Shown here piece by piece: positions 52,075-60,926 of a stretch of 64,000 nt of DNA; position 1 is the stretch's first letter; every line of letters begins with the position of its first letter. This stretch comes from Pseudomonas rhodesiae (GTDB lineage Bacteria > Pseudomonadota > Gammaproteobacteria > Pseudomonadales > Pseudomonadaceae): assembly GCF_007858255.1 (NCBI RefSeq), contig NZ_VFEU01000013.1:1-64000 (forward strand). The letters are read 5' to 3'. Both the position numbers and the translations under genes were made by a program. The notes below the pieces were generated by a model. That model saw only the letters and a list, made by a program, of their open reading frames with translations. It ran no database searches and had not been told where the DNA came from.

Positions 52075-54114
52075 TCAGCGAGCGACGACCAGTGGCGACT
52101 GTGGCGCCTGGGCTGTGCGAGCTTCCATTTGTACGAGTTGGTTGAGCAGGGCCGGCACATCCAGGATCAGGGCCACGGCCCCGCTGCCCAGAATGGTCGA
52201 GCCGCTGATTCCGCGCAGTGCGCCAAACAGCTTGCCCAAGGGTTTGATCACGGTCTGGAACTCACCGAGCAGGTCGTCCACCACCAGCCCGGCCTTGTGC
52301 TCGGCATAACGCACCACCACCACGTTCTGGCGCCGGGCGGCGGGGCCTTCGTGGTTGAAGTGGTCGCGCAGGTGAACCAATGGCAGCACCTCGCCGCGCA
52401 GGTCCAGATAGCCTTGTTCGCGGCTGGAGTCGCGCTGTGGTTCGTCCAGTTCGATGCATTCCTGAACCATGTCCAGGGGAATCACATAAGTGGCTTGGTC
52501 GATGCCGACCAGGAAGCCATTGATGATTGCCAGGGTCAGCGGCAGCCGAATGCGCACTACCGTGCCCTGGCCGGGGCGACTGTCCAGATCGACGGTGCCG
52601 CGCAGCAGCGTGATGTTGCGCTTGACCACGTCCATGCCAACGCCGCGCCCGGACAGGTTGGTCACCGCCTCGGCGGTGGAGAAGCCCGCTTCGAAAATCA
52701 GGTTGTAAATTTCCTGATCGGACAGCACCGCACCGCTGGCCACCAACCCGCGTTCCTGGGCTTTTTCCAGAATGCGTTCGCGGTTGAGCCCGGCGCCGTC
52801 GTCGGCGATTTCGATGACGATGCTGCCGGAGTCGTGATAGGCATTGAGGCTCAGATGGCCCTTGCTCGACTTGCCCGCCGCACGCCGCGCCTCGGCACTT
52901 TCGATACCGTGGTCCATGGCGTTGCGCAGCAGGTGCATCAGCGGATCGCCGATCTTCTCCACCACGGTCTTGTCCAGCTCGGTTTCGGCACCGCTGATCA
53001 GCAGGTCGATGTCCTTGCCCAACTCCTGGCTGACGTCGCGCACCACGCGGCGGAAGCGGTTGAAGGTATCGCCGATGGGGATCATGCGCAGATGCAGGGC
53101 GCCATCGAGGATTTCTTCCACCAGCCCCGACACCGTCGACGTGGCTTCATGCAGTGGGTCGTGGTTGCAGGAGCGCGCCAACAGGCTCGCGCCGGCGCTG
53201 GCGATCACTAACTCACCGACCAGGTTGATCAACTCATCGAGCTTGTCGGCGTTGACCCGTACATAGTTGCCATCTCGGGGTTTGGCCTCGCTGGCCGTCG
53301 CCACGCGCTGGGGCGCGGTGCTCCGGTGAGTGGGTTCGGCCTGGGTGACCAGCTCGGTGCCGGTGCTCGCCGGGTTGATGGGCGCTTCATCGACGGCCGT
53401 GATCTGCACCTCACACTCGTCGCGCACAAAGTCGAACACTTCGTTGAGGGTGGCGTGGCTGGCAGTGGAGCGCAGGTCGATCTCGAAGCCCAGGTAGCAG
53501 CTTTCCGGGTCAAAGTTCTCCAGCGCCGGGATGCTGTCGGTGAGGGTGTCGACCTGCACCATTTGCCCCAGGGTTTGGAGGTAGCGCAGGAACGACAGCG
53601 GGTCCATGCCATTGCGGTACACGTCCGCGCCGAAGCGCAGAGAAATATGCCACAGCACTTCGGCTGACTCGCCGTCGGCCGCCTTAGCGGTTACGGCGTC
53701 GGCGGTTGTGGCGTGAAGCGGGTGGTAGACACCCAGCGCCTCGCGCAAAGCCTCACCGCGCTGCAATGCGGCGGGTGTAAGGGCTTCACCACGACTGGCA
53801 ACCACGTCGATCAGTTCGAGCATATGGTCGCCGCACTTGAGCAGCAGGGCGATCAAGTCGGCATCCACCGCGATATCGCCGTCGCGCAGGCGGTCCAGCA
53901 CATCTTCGACGATATGCGTGAACCCCACGATCGGTGCCAGGCCGAACAGCCCGGCGGAGCCTTTGATGGTATGCGCGGCGCGGAATATCGCACCGATGGC
54001 GTCTTGATCGTCGGGTTCGTTCTCCAGTTGCAGCAGGGATTGCTCCATGGCCTGCAACAGTTCGCGGGCCTCCACGATGAAGGTCTGCTGTGCCTGATCG
54101 AGATTGATGCTCAC
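52075..54114 (-). CDS. cheA: Chemotaxis histidine kinase
   Basis: The 679-residue kinase has an Hpt domain with phosphoacceptor H48 (RAAHTIKGSAG), a middle region (about 150-245) replacing the classical CheY-binding P2 domain, a dimerisation segment (RVNADKLDELINLVGELV), an ATPase domain with HLLRNAMDHG, DDGAGLN and GRGVGMD, and a C-terminal CheW-like regulatory domain. It should phosphorylate the CheY and CheB encoded beside it. It lies between a STAS protein and a receptor gene. Confidence 0.95.
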   Translation of the reverse strand: MSINLDQAQQTFIVEARELLQAMEQSLLQLENEPDDQDAIGAIFRAAHTIKGSAGLFGLAPIVGFTHIVEDVLDRLRDGDIAVDADLIALLLKCGDHMLELIDVVASRGEALTPAALQRGEALREALGVYHPLHATTADAVTAKAADGESAEVLWHISLRFGADVYRNGMDPLSFLRYLQTLGQMVQVDTLTDSIPALENFDPESCYLGFEIDLRSTASHATLNEVFDFVRDECEVQITAVDEAPINPASTGTELVTQAEPTHRSTAPQRVATASEAKPRDGNYVRVNADKLDELINLVGELVIASAGASLLARSCNHDPLHEATSTVSGLVEEILDGALHLRMIPIGDTFNRFRRVVRDVSQELGKDIDLLISGAETELDKTVVEKIGDPLMHLLRNAMDHGIESAEARRAAGKSSKGHLSLNAYHDSGSIVIEIADDGAGLNRERILEKAQERGLVASGAVLSDQEIYNLIFEAGFSTAEAVTNLSGRGVGMDVVKRNITLLRGTVDLDSRPGQGTVVRIRLPLTLAIINGFLVGIDQATYVIPLDMVQECIELDEPQRDSSREQGYLDLRGEVLPLVHLRDHFNHEGPAARRQNVVVVRYAEHKAGLVVDDLLGEFQTVIKPLGKLFGALRGISGSTILGSGAVALILDVPALLNQLVQMEARTAQAPQSPLVVAR

Positions 54115-54152
54115 CTGGACTTTCCTTGTCGATCAATGAACGGTGGCGCCGC

Positions 54153-54440
54153 CTACAACGCGGCGCCGCGACAGAGTTGCAGTGTTTGCGTGACGGCCTG
54201 GCTCTGGCCAGTCAGGCTCAGGGCGGTGCCGTTGATGCCGGCTTCGCGTTCTATCACCGCGAGCAGTTGCAGGCCGGCGCCATCCATCTCAGTGACCTGT
54301 GACAGGTCTAGCTCAAGGCGGGCCGCGGCGCCAACCTGCGGCAGCAGCGCGGCGGCCAGCTCGGCGACGGTGTAGATCGTCAGCTCGCCTTCAATGCCCA
54401 CGCGGGCCGTGTCGTCAGTGGTTTCGTGGGTGATGGACAT
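54153..54440 (-). CDS. STAS-domain protein of the che operon
   Basis: The 95-residue protein is a single STAS domain: ELTIYTVAELAAAL, LELDLSQVTEMDGAGLQLL (strand and helix around the usual phosphorylated Ser position, here D-G-A-G), and a C-terminal helix. The typical DSSG motif is replaced by MDGAG, so the phosphorylatable Ser is absent. Such proteins sit next to cheA in several alternative chemosensory systems; the role is not established. GGGAGG lies before the ATG. Confidence 0.85.
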   Translation of the reverse strand: MSITHETTDDTARVGIEGELTIYTVAELAAALLPQVGAAARLELDLSQVTEMDGAGLQLLAVIEREAGINGTALSLTGQSQAVTQTLQLCRGAAL

Positions 54441-54455
54441 GCCAGCCTCCCCGGA

Positions 54456-54824
54456 TCACGGCAGAATCAGCTTGGACACCGCCGCCAGCATCTGCGCCGG
54501 CTGGAACGGCTTGACCACCCACGCCTTGGCGCCCGCGGCCTGGCCTTCGGCCTTTTTCGATTCCTGGGACTCGGTGGTCAGCATGATGATCGGCGTGAAC
54601 TTGTAGTTGGCCAGCTTCTTCACCTCTTTGACGAAGGTGATGCCGTCCATATTGGGCATATTCACGTCGCTGATGATCAGGTGCACTTTCTGCCCGTTGA
54701 GTTTGCCCAGGGCGTCCTTGCCATCGCTGGCCTCGATCACGTCGTAACCGGCGCTTTTCAAGGCAATACCGACCACTTGCCGCACGCTACTGGAGTCGTC
54801 GACCACTAATACACTTTTCGCCAT
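54456..54824 (-). CDS. cheY: CheY-type response regulator
   Basis: The 122-residue single receiver domain has the acidic pair in VVDDSSS, phosphorylation site D53 (ISDVNMPNMDG), a conserved Thr in MLTTES and Lys in VVKPF. It lies between the MCP-like gene and the STAS gene. As the only free CheY in the operon, it is the likely output. TAGGAG precedes the ATG. Confidence 0.93.
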   Translation of the reverse strand: MAKSVLVVDDSSSVRQVVGIALKSAGYDVIEASDGKDALGKLNGQKVHLIISDVNMPNMDGITFVKEVKKLANYKFTPIIMLTTESQESKKAEGQAAGAKAWVVKPFQPAQMLAAVSKLILP

Positions 54825-54833
54825 GATGGGCTC

Positions 54834-56048
54834 CTAAAAGAAAGTGATGTCTTGGGAATTCTGCTGCGCGGCGTCGTTGCCATGGTGCGTGCGCCGCTGC
54901 TCGTCGGTGGCGTAGGTGGCCTCCATACTGGCCAGCCATTGTCGGGCGTCGATGCTCACGGCCTGGTCCGGCGCTTGCCTGGCCTGACGCAAGTGATCGT
55001 GCAAGGCATTCATGTTGTCGCGCACATGGCTGAGAATCTGGCTGACCCGGTCCTGGAACTGCAGGTTGACCAGCACGTCGGTCATTTCGTCGCGGATGCC
55101 GTAGCTTTCCTGCTTGAGCAGGTCGGCGGACTCGGCCAGGCGCCCGGTGATGTTCTGGAAGCGCTCAAGCACCAGTTGGATGCTTTGCTCGGACGCACCG
55201 ACGGAGTGGCTGTCCTGATCGGCGCTGGTGGAGGCGGCCTGCACCAGCTGGGTAATGGCGTTGTTGATAATGTCGACCTTGGCCGACATTTGCTGGCCGG
55301 TCTCGCTGGACTTGCTCGACAGGCTGCGCACCGCATCGGCCACCACCGCAAAACCGCGCCCGGCTTCACCGGCACGGGCCGCTTCGATTGCGGCATTCAG
55401 CGCCAGCAGGTTGGTCTGCGCGGCAATCGCGGCGACGTCGGCGGCCATGGTGCGTAATTCGCCGGTGTAGGCGGTAAGGCCGCGTACTTGCGCCAGGGTT
55501 TGGTCGCGGCTGGATTGGGTGGCCTTAAGTGAGTCGATCACCTGGCTCAATTCGCTGTCACTGCGCGCCAGCACCTTGAGCGCGCCGTCGGCGGCTTGCC
55601 CATCCAGTTCACCGGCTGCGTGCTGTGAAGCCTGGACGGTTTCCTGCAAGCGTGCGGCGATCCCAGTGAAACGATTCGCCAGGCTGACAATGGCTTCCTC
55701 GGTCTGCTGGCGTGAACTTTCCACCTGTTTGGCCCAGATCGGCATGGCGCCCAGCAACACCTCATCGAGTTGCGCCCGCGCCGCCTGGCTGTTGTGCGCT
55801 GCGTCGGCATCGGCCTGATTGGCCAATGCGCTCGATGTCGCGCGCCATAGGGCATCGCGCTGAGATTTCGCGCTCCAGGCGCAGGCCCCAAGACCGACCA
55901 GCACCAACGCCGCGCACGCAACGAGGTTGGCCGCGGAGGTTGACTGGACGAGGATCCAGATCACCGCAGGCACCACGGGAATGAAAGCGAACCAACGAAA
56001 ACGCGGATGACCGGTAAGGGAAGTGCGGCTGGATGGAGGCGGGGTCAT
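54834..56048 (-). CDS. MCP-like signalling protein with CheZ-like C-terminal motif
   Basis: I choose the ATG at 56048 (MTPPPSSRTS..., 404 residues), with AAGGA 7 bases upstream. Two adjacent N-terminal hydrophobic segments (about 20-58) with almost no periplasmic loop are followed by an MCP signalling hairpin (AAIAAQTNLLALNAA tip). Near the end is NLQFQDRVSQIL, in which D333 and Q337 have the D-x3-Q spacing of the CheZ phosphatase active site (FQDLTGQ in E. coli). The protein ends after a flexible linker with SQDITFF. No separate cheZ is in the cluster. It opens the che operon behind a FliA-like promoter. Confidence 0.85.
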   Translation of the reverse strand: MTPPPSSRTSLTGHPRFRWFAFIPVVPAVIWILVQSTSAANLVACAALVLVGLGACAWSAKSQRDALWRATSSALANQADADAAHNSQAARAQLDEVLLGAMPIWAKQVESSRQQTEEAIVSLANRFTGIAARLQETVQASQHAAGELDGQAADGALKVLARSDSELSQVIDSLKATQSSRDQTLAQVRGLTAYTGELRTMAADVAAIAAQTNLLALNAAIEAARAGEAGRGFAVVADAVRSLSSKSSETGQQMSAKVDIINNAITQLVQAASTSADQDSHSVGASEQSIQLVLERFQNITGRLAESADLLKQESYGIRDEMTDVLVNLQFQDRVSQILSHVRDNMNALHDHLRQARQAPDQAVSIDARQWLASMEATYATDEQRRTHHGNDAAQQNSQDITFF

Positions 56049-56094
56049 AGTTCGATCCTTGAACAGTACTGCGGATATATAAACAACATAGGGG

Positions 56095-56121
56095 TTATCT
56101 GCCCTATGTGCCGCAACTTTA
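56095..56121 (-). promoter_or_regulatory. FliA (sigma-28) promoter of the che operon
   Basis: On the minus strand TAAA (56121-56118), a 15-base spacer and GCAGATAA (56102-56095) match the sigma-28 consensus TAAA-N15-GCCGATAA with one mismatch. The element is 46 bases upstream of the first che gene ATG (56048). It predicts co-expression of this chemosensory operon with late flagellar genes. Confidence 0.75.
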
Positions 56122-56316
56122 GACACGCTAGTGTGCCTTCCGTCTGGTTTATTACCAGCAGGTGACCGACGATCATGTCTAAATGCCACTATTGCGAACT
56201 GTAGCCTAAAGTTAGGCATTTTGGCTGCTTCAACGGCGAGGTTATTCAATCAGCTTGGCTTTATGATGAGCTAACGTTCATGCAACACCCTCTGATGACT
56301 CGCTGGATACGCCCCG

Positions 56317-57267
56317 ATGAGAGACCTGCCGCCCACCGCGACACTTCGCGCTTTTGAAGTCGCTACCCGCCACCCGACCTTTACTGCCGCCGCCCACGAA
56401 CTGCATGTGACTCAAAGCGCTGTCAGTCACCAGCTCAAGCATCTTGAGGCGCTGTGGGGCGTGCAGTTGTTCGAGCGTGGCAAGGCGCTGCGCCTGACAG
56501 CGGCGGGCGCTACCCTGGCGCCGATCGTGCGCGAGTTTTTTTTGAGCCTGGAGGCGACGCTCAACGACCTGCGCGAGCAGAAGGGCAGGGTTCGGCTCAG
56601 CGTCAGCACCACCTATTCCTTTGCGCTGAAATGGCTGTTGCCACGCCTGCCGAACATCTCTCGCCTGCACCCCGAGCTGCTGGTGTCGTTGGACACCACG
56701 GATGCCATTATTCATTTCTCCAACGCCCAGGCAGACGTCGCGATCAGGCTGGGCAAGGGCAGTTACCCTGGCCTGTATTCGGAGTTCTTGTTCGGGGAAC
56801 AGGTATTTCCCGTGGCCAGTCCCGAATTGCTGCGCCGCGTCGGGACACCGCTGAGCCCCACCGAGTTGTTGCATTTTCCGCTGTTGGCCCGTGATGGCGC
56901 AGAACTAGCGCCCAAATGGGAGGCGTGGTTCGAGGCGTTGGGGCTGGTGTATCTGCCGCTCAGGGAAAGTGTCAGATTCGGCGATACCAACATGACGGTC
57001 GAGGCGGCATTGCTCGGCCAAGGCGTGGCATTGGTGCGCAGCGGGCATGTCGAGAAGGAAATCAGCGACGGCCGTCTGGTGCGGCTATTCGACGTGCATT
57101 TCCCATCGCCGCTGGCTTATTACTTCGTGTGCCCCAAAGGCGTCGAAACGCTGCCGCACATCGTCAGCCTTCGCCAATGGTTACTGAGTGAGGCGCTGAA
57201 AGTGCGGGACGTGAAGGCGCCCATGATGAGTGTTCATTCATGCCTCGATGAGGAGACTTCGCTGTAG
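56317..57267 (+). CDS. LysR-family transcriptional regulator (GcvA-like)
   Basis: The 316-residue protein has a winged helix (about 6-65; AAAHELHVTQSAVSHQLKHLE split across the recognition helix) and a type 2 periplasmic-binding-like effector domain (about 90-295). The N-terminus resembles GcvA/AmpR-type regulators. It is divergent from the che operon and followed 29 bases later by an EamA transporter, which is the likely target together with the SDR gene beyond. Confidence 0.88.
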   Translation: MRDLPPTATLRAFEVATRHPTFTAAAHELHVTQSAVSHQLKHLEALWGVQLFERGKALRLTAAGATLAPIVREFFLSLEATLNDLREQKGRVRLSVSTTYSFALKWLLPRLPNISRLHPELLVSLDTTDAIIHFSNAQADVAIRLGKGSYPGLYSEFLFGEQVFPVASPELLRRVGTPLSPTELLHFPLLARDGAELAPKWEAWFEALGLVYLPLRESVRFGDTNMTVEAALLGQGVALVRSGHVEKEISDGRLVRLFDVHFPSPLAYYFVCPKGVETLPHIVSLRQWLLSEALKVRDVKAPMMSVHSCLDEETSL

Positions 57268-57296
57268 TCCCGACACCGGCGTAAATAGAATGAGGC

Positions 57297-58124
57297 ATGC
57301 CTATTCATCTGGTCTGCCTCGTCCTTTTCGCCGCGCTCCTGCATGCCAGCTGGAATGCACTGCTGCGCAGCGGTGCCGATCGCCTGTGGTCCATGACGGT
57401 GATGTGCATGGCCATCGCTATCACCTGCGCGGTCGCTGCGGTGTTTATGCTGCCGCCTGCAGTTGAAAGTTGGCGCTATGCGCTGCTGTCGGGGCTGCTG
57501 CATGTGGGCTACAACTTGTTCCTGGTGCGCAGTTACCGGGTCGGCGACCTGGGGCAGATCTATCCGATTTCCCGTGGTTCTTCGCCGGTGCTGATCACCC
57601 TGGGGGCCGCCGTTTTTGCCGGGGAAACCATCGCTCCTGGCCAGTTGCTCGGTATTGCGTTGGTTTCGGGTGGGATTATTTCGCTGGCGTTCAGAGGGCG
57701 CCGGCTTTCGGTCCCCAGCCTGCCCTATGCCCTGGGCACAGGCTGCTTTATCGCCGCCTACAGTGTTGTCGATGGCATCGGCGCCAGGCTCTCCGGCGCG
57801 CCAATGGCCTACACCGTCTGGATGAGCGCCCTCTGGGGCGTGCTGATGCCCATGGTTTACATCGCTCTGCGCGATACCCGCAGCCTGTTCCGCGCGCGGC
57901 CCGGCACCCTGACGGCGGTGCTCGGCGGGCTGGTCTCTTTGCTTGCCTATGCCATGGTCATCTACGCCATGAATGAAGCGCCCTTGGGCGCAGTGTCCGC
58001 ATTGCGCGAAACCAGCGTGTTGTTCGCGGCATTGATTGGCTACGGATTCCTCGGCGAGGCGCTGACTGCGCGCCGCATTCTGGCGTGCGCGGTGATCGCC
58101 TGCGGCGCCATCATCCTCGGCTGA
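57297..58124 (+). CDS. EamA/DMT-family transporter
   Basis: The 275-residue protein has about ten hydrophobic helices in two EamA repeats; the first begins LVCLVLFAALLHASWNALLR and contains LVRSYRVGDLGQIYPISRGSSP (the conserved YP-I-SRG). This branch of the family is related to putative amino-acid or metabolite exporters. Its ATG is only 29 bases after the LysR stop. An SDR gene follows after 30 bases, making a likely operon. The substrate is unknown. Confidence 0.87.
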   Translation: MPIHLVCLVLFAALLHASWNALLRSGADRLWSMTVMCMAIAITCAVAAVFMLPPAVESWRYALLSGLLHVGYNLFLVRSYRVGDLGQIYPISRGSSPVLITLGAAVFAGETIAPGQLLGIALVSGGIISLAFRGRRLSVPSLPYALGTGCFIAAYSVVDGIGARLSGAPMAYTVWMSALWGVLMPMVYIALRDTRSLFRARPGTLTAVLGGLVSLLAYAMVIYAMNEAPLGAVSALRETSVLFAALIGYGFLGEALTARRILACAVIACGAIILG

Positions 58125-58154
58125 CTCGGCCAATCACCTAGAGAGGGATTCACC

Positions 58155-58916
58155 ATGACCACTGTTTCGCAGGCCCCTTTGATCCTGATAACCGGCGGCA
58201 GTCGCGGGGTAGGTGCCGCCACCGCCCGACTGGCGGCCCAACGAGGGTATGACGTGGCCATCAGCTACGTCAGCAACGAGTCCGCGGCGCAGGCGGTGGT
58301 TGCGGATGTGCAGTTATTGGGACGGAAGGCCTTGGCCATGCGCGCCGACAGTGCGGATCCGCGCCAGGTGGCCGATCTATTCGCGGCCATCGACCGTGAG
58401 TTCGGGCGCATCGACGTCCTGGTCAATAACGCCGGGGTACTGGCGCTACAATCACGGGTGGAGGCTCTCGACTTCGAGCGGATGCAGCGCATTTTCGCAG
58501 TCAATGCCATCGGGCCGATACTCTGTGCCCAACAGGCGGTACGGCGCATGTCCTATCGTCATAATGGCGCTGGTGGGGTGGTCATTAATGTCTCTTCGGC
58601 ATCGGCCCGACTTGGCAGCCCCAATGAATACGTGGACTATGCGGCCTCCAAGGGCGCCCTCGAAACGTTCACCATCGGGCTGGCTAAAGAGGTGGCGCGG
58701 GAAGGCATACGCGTCAACGGTATTCGCCCCGGGCATATCTACACCGACATGCACGCCAGTGGCGGTGAGCCTGGGCGGGTCGATCGCGTCAAAGACTCGA
58801 TCCCCATGGGGCGGGGCGGCCAGCCGGAAGAAGTGGCACGGGCGATTCTATGGCTGGCGGGCGCGGAGGCGTCGTTCGTAACCGGCACCTTTCTCGATGT
58901 GACCGGGGGTAAATAA
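58155..58916 (+). CDS. SDR-family oxidoreductase
   Basis: The 253-residue protein is a classical short-chain dehydrogenase: GGSRGVG (residues 14-20), NNAG (91-94), catalytic S147 or S148, Y162 and K166 (YAASK), and the C-terminal FLDVTGG. It follows the EamA gene by 30 bases with AGGG before the ATG. The fingerprint suits an NADP(H)-using reductase; the substrate cannot be assigned. Confidence 0.9.
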   Translation: MTTVSQAPLILITGGSRGVGAATARLAAQRGYDVAISYVSNESAAQAVVADVQLLGRKALAMRADSADPRQVADLFAAIDREFGRIDVLVNNAGVLALQSRVEALDFERMQRIFAVNAIGPILCAQQAVRRMSYRHNGAGGVVINVSSASARLGSPNEYVDYAASKGALETFTIGLAKEVAREGIRVNGIRPGHIYTDMHASGGEPGRVDRVKDSIPMGRGGQPEEVARAILWLAGAEASFVTGTFLDVTGGK

Positions 58917-59066
58917 AGCAGGGCGCGGCGCTGGCGCGGAGTCCAGTAAGCGGCTGCTCATCACCTGTTGAAGGAACCGTCTCGCTCACGGCTGTGTCCA
59001 TGTGCTGTCGCCACCGATCAGCACTGGCCCCGAGACATTTAGCCGTTATGGAGCAAATGCGCGCGC

Positions 59067-59642
59067 ATGCTTGAACACCTCGACCTTAATTACCTGCTGG
59101 CCACCTATGGTTACTGGGCCGTTTTTATCGGCTGCCTACTGGAAGGCGAAACGATTCTGATACTGGGAGGCGTGGCGGCGCATCAGCAGGTGCTCAAGTT
59201 GCTGCCCGTGATCGCCTACGCCAGTCTCGCCGGCATGTTGGGGGACCAATTGCTGTTCTGGGCGGGGCGCTATTTCGGCGACCGTTTGTTGCCGCGCTTA
59301 CATAAAAAACAAGCGGCCATCGACAAGATCACAACGTTGATCCATCGGCACCCCACGGTGTCGATTTTTTCGGTGCGCTTTCTCTATGGCATGCGTTTGT
59401 TGGGGCCGATGGTGATCGGCGCGAGCAGGATTTCACCGCTTAAGTTTGCCTGCATCAATGCCATTGGCGCGCTGGTCTGGGCCACGCTGTTTGCCAGTGC
59501 GGGGTATTGGGCTGGGGAGTTTTTGCAACGCGTCTTGGGCGACTTGAAACCTTATCGACTGCCTATTGCACTAGGCGTCGTCGGCGTGGTGGTGGCTGTG
59601 GGGCTGATACGCCATTACCGATCCAAACGCAGGCAACCCTGA
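59067..59642 (+). CDS. DedA-family membrane protein
   Basis: The 191-residue protein has the DedA layout: EGETILILGG near residue 26 (the acidic re-entrant motif), GDQLLFWAGRYFGD, then RFLYGMRLLGPMVIGAS with the conserved Arg residues, and three C-terminal helices. DedA proteins are implicated in undecaprenyl phosphate or phospholipid flipping and membrane homeostasis. It is transcribed alone, with GGAG 11 bases before the ATG. Confidence 0.9.
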   Translation: MLEHLDLNYLLATYGYWAVFIGCLLEGETILILGGVAAHQQVLKLLPVIAYASLAGMLGDQLLFWAGRYFGDRLLPRLHKKQAAIDKITTLIHRHPTVSIFSVRFLYGMRLLGPMVIGASRISPLKFACINAIGALVWATLFASAGYWAGEFLQRVLGDLKPYRLPIALGVVGVVVAVGLIRHYRSKRRQP

Positions 59643-59713
59643 CTCGCGGCTCCTAGGGTGAAGCCAATCCAGTCATTACTGGCATAATGCCGTTTTCCCG
59701 TTCAACCGGATGC

Positions 59714-60637
59714 ATGGACGCTATGTTAAAGACCCTGACGCTTCTGGTGCTGTTGAGCACCATCATGGGCTGTAAAAGCCTGACCCGACCCGCCGATTAC
59801 GACTCATCGATGACTGGCTTTCGCTGCATGTGGATTGCCGGCCAGAAACCGTTTGAGCGCGACAACCTGCGCTATATCGAGCGCTACGCCGAGTATGGCA
59901 ACGCCACGTGCATGGCCATACTCGGCAAGCTGTATCAGGAGGGTGGCTATGGGGTCGATCAAGACTTTCGCGAGGCCCACGCCTTGTTCGTCGAAGCCGC
60001 CAAGTTAGACCCGGCTGTCAATGTGCTGCTCGGGCAGATGGCCGAGCGCGGCGAAGGTGAGCCGGTGGATTACGCCAGGGCGCGTACGTTCTACCGTCTT
60101 TCCGGTAAGAACGCTGCGCTACCGTTGGGGCGTTTGATGGAGGAGGGCAAAGGAGGGCCGCAGGATCTGCCTGGCGCCCTGGCCTTATATCTGGAGGCCT
60201 CCGAACGCTGTGGCGATGAGGCTTGGCTTGCGATGAACCGTTTGCGTAAAGCCGGCCAGCCGCTCACTGAGGTTCAGGCCAAACGTTATCAGCAGATGTG
60301 GCTGAGCAGCTTTGTCAATTTACAAAAGCGGCGGATGGCAGTGGGTGAAGTGTTAGAGGCCGTTGACGCCACCGGCGAGGCCAAGCGCGTCACGCTGTCC
60401 TACCGCTTCAAGTCAGACAGTGGCGCCCCTCAGGTGACAATGGTCGAGCCCTCGGGGGATGCCAATGTGGATCAGTGGGTCATGAGGGCCGCCGCGCGGG
60501 TGACCATGGGCGAATCCGCGCCCTTGACGGACAGTTCGGGGGAGCTGGAAATCAAGGCGCCGCTGCTTTTTACGGTGCAGGACCCGCAGCACAAGCCTTA
60601 CCGGAATTGGCTATGCGGTCGTAAACCCTGCAGTTGA
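59714..60637 (+). CDS. Lipoprotein with Sel1-like repeats and TonB-C-like end
   Basis: The ATG at 59714 gives 307 residues; 59723 is an alternative. A lipoprotein signal ends STIMGC. Then come Sel1-like repeats (about residues 50-185; AEYGNATCMAILGKLYQEGGYGV, repeated as G-x4-YARARTFYRL) and a C-terminal region (about 220-290) containing VEPSGDANVDQWVMRAA, which resembles the TonB C-terminal fold. It should be anchored in the outer or inner membrane facing the periplasm. The role is unknown. Confidence 0.8.
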   Translation: MDAMLKTLTLLVLLSTIMGCKSLTRPADYDSSMTGFRCMWIAGQKPFERDNLRYIERYAEYGNATCMAILGKLYQEGGYGVDQDFREAHALFVEAAKLDPAVNVLLGQMAERGEGEPVDYARARTFYRLSGKNAALPLGRLMEEGKGGPQDLPGALALYLEASERCGDEAWLAMNRLRKAGQPLTEVQAKRYQQMWLSSFVNLQKRRMAVGEVLEAVDATGEAKRVTLSYRFKSDSGAPQVTMVEPSGDANVDQWVMRAAARVTMGESAPLTDSSGELEIKAPLLFTVQDPQHKPYRNWLCGRKPCS

Positions 60638-60663
60638 TCGTCCAGCGTTGACCAAGAGCATGC

Positions 60664-60795
60664 TCAGGGTTTGTTGCGTCGGCAGCGCTCCGAGCAATAA
60701 CGCACCTCGTCCCAGCAACGCGCCCACTTCTTTCTCCAGGTGAAAGGCAGGCCACATGTCACGCAGGTCTTGACTGGTAGATCACTCTTTTTCAT
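60664..60795 (-). CDS. DUF2256 zinc-ribbon mini-protein
   Basis: The ATG at 60795 gives 43 residues: MKKSDLPVKTC..., with C11, C14, C34 and C38 as likely zinc ligands and WRKKWARCW in between, the signature of DUF2256. These are often encoded near cryptochrome/photolyase genes, but none is seen here. The reading frame continues upstream without a better start. Confidence 0.85.
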   Translation of the reverse strand: MKKSDLPVKTCVTCGLPFTWRKKWARCWDEVRYCSERCRRNKP

Positions 60796-60926
60796 GGCTC
60801 TTAGGGCTGTGGGATAAGCAAATAAATGAACTATGGCAGCGTAACGCTTTTCCATGTTTAAACAACTTTGCTATTGCCGGCTCACGCCGGCTGAATCCAC
60901 AGTGCAACCCGCCCGTAGAGCCGCCC

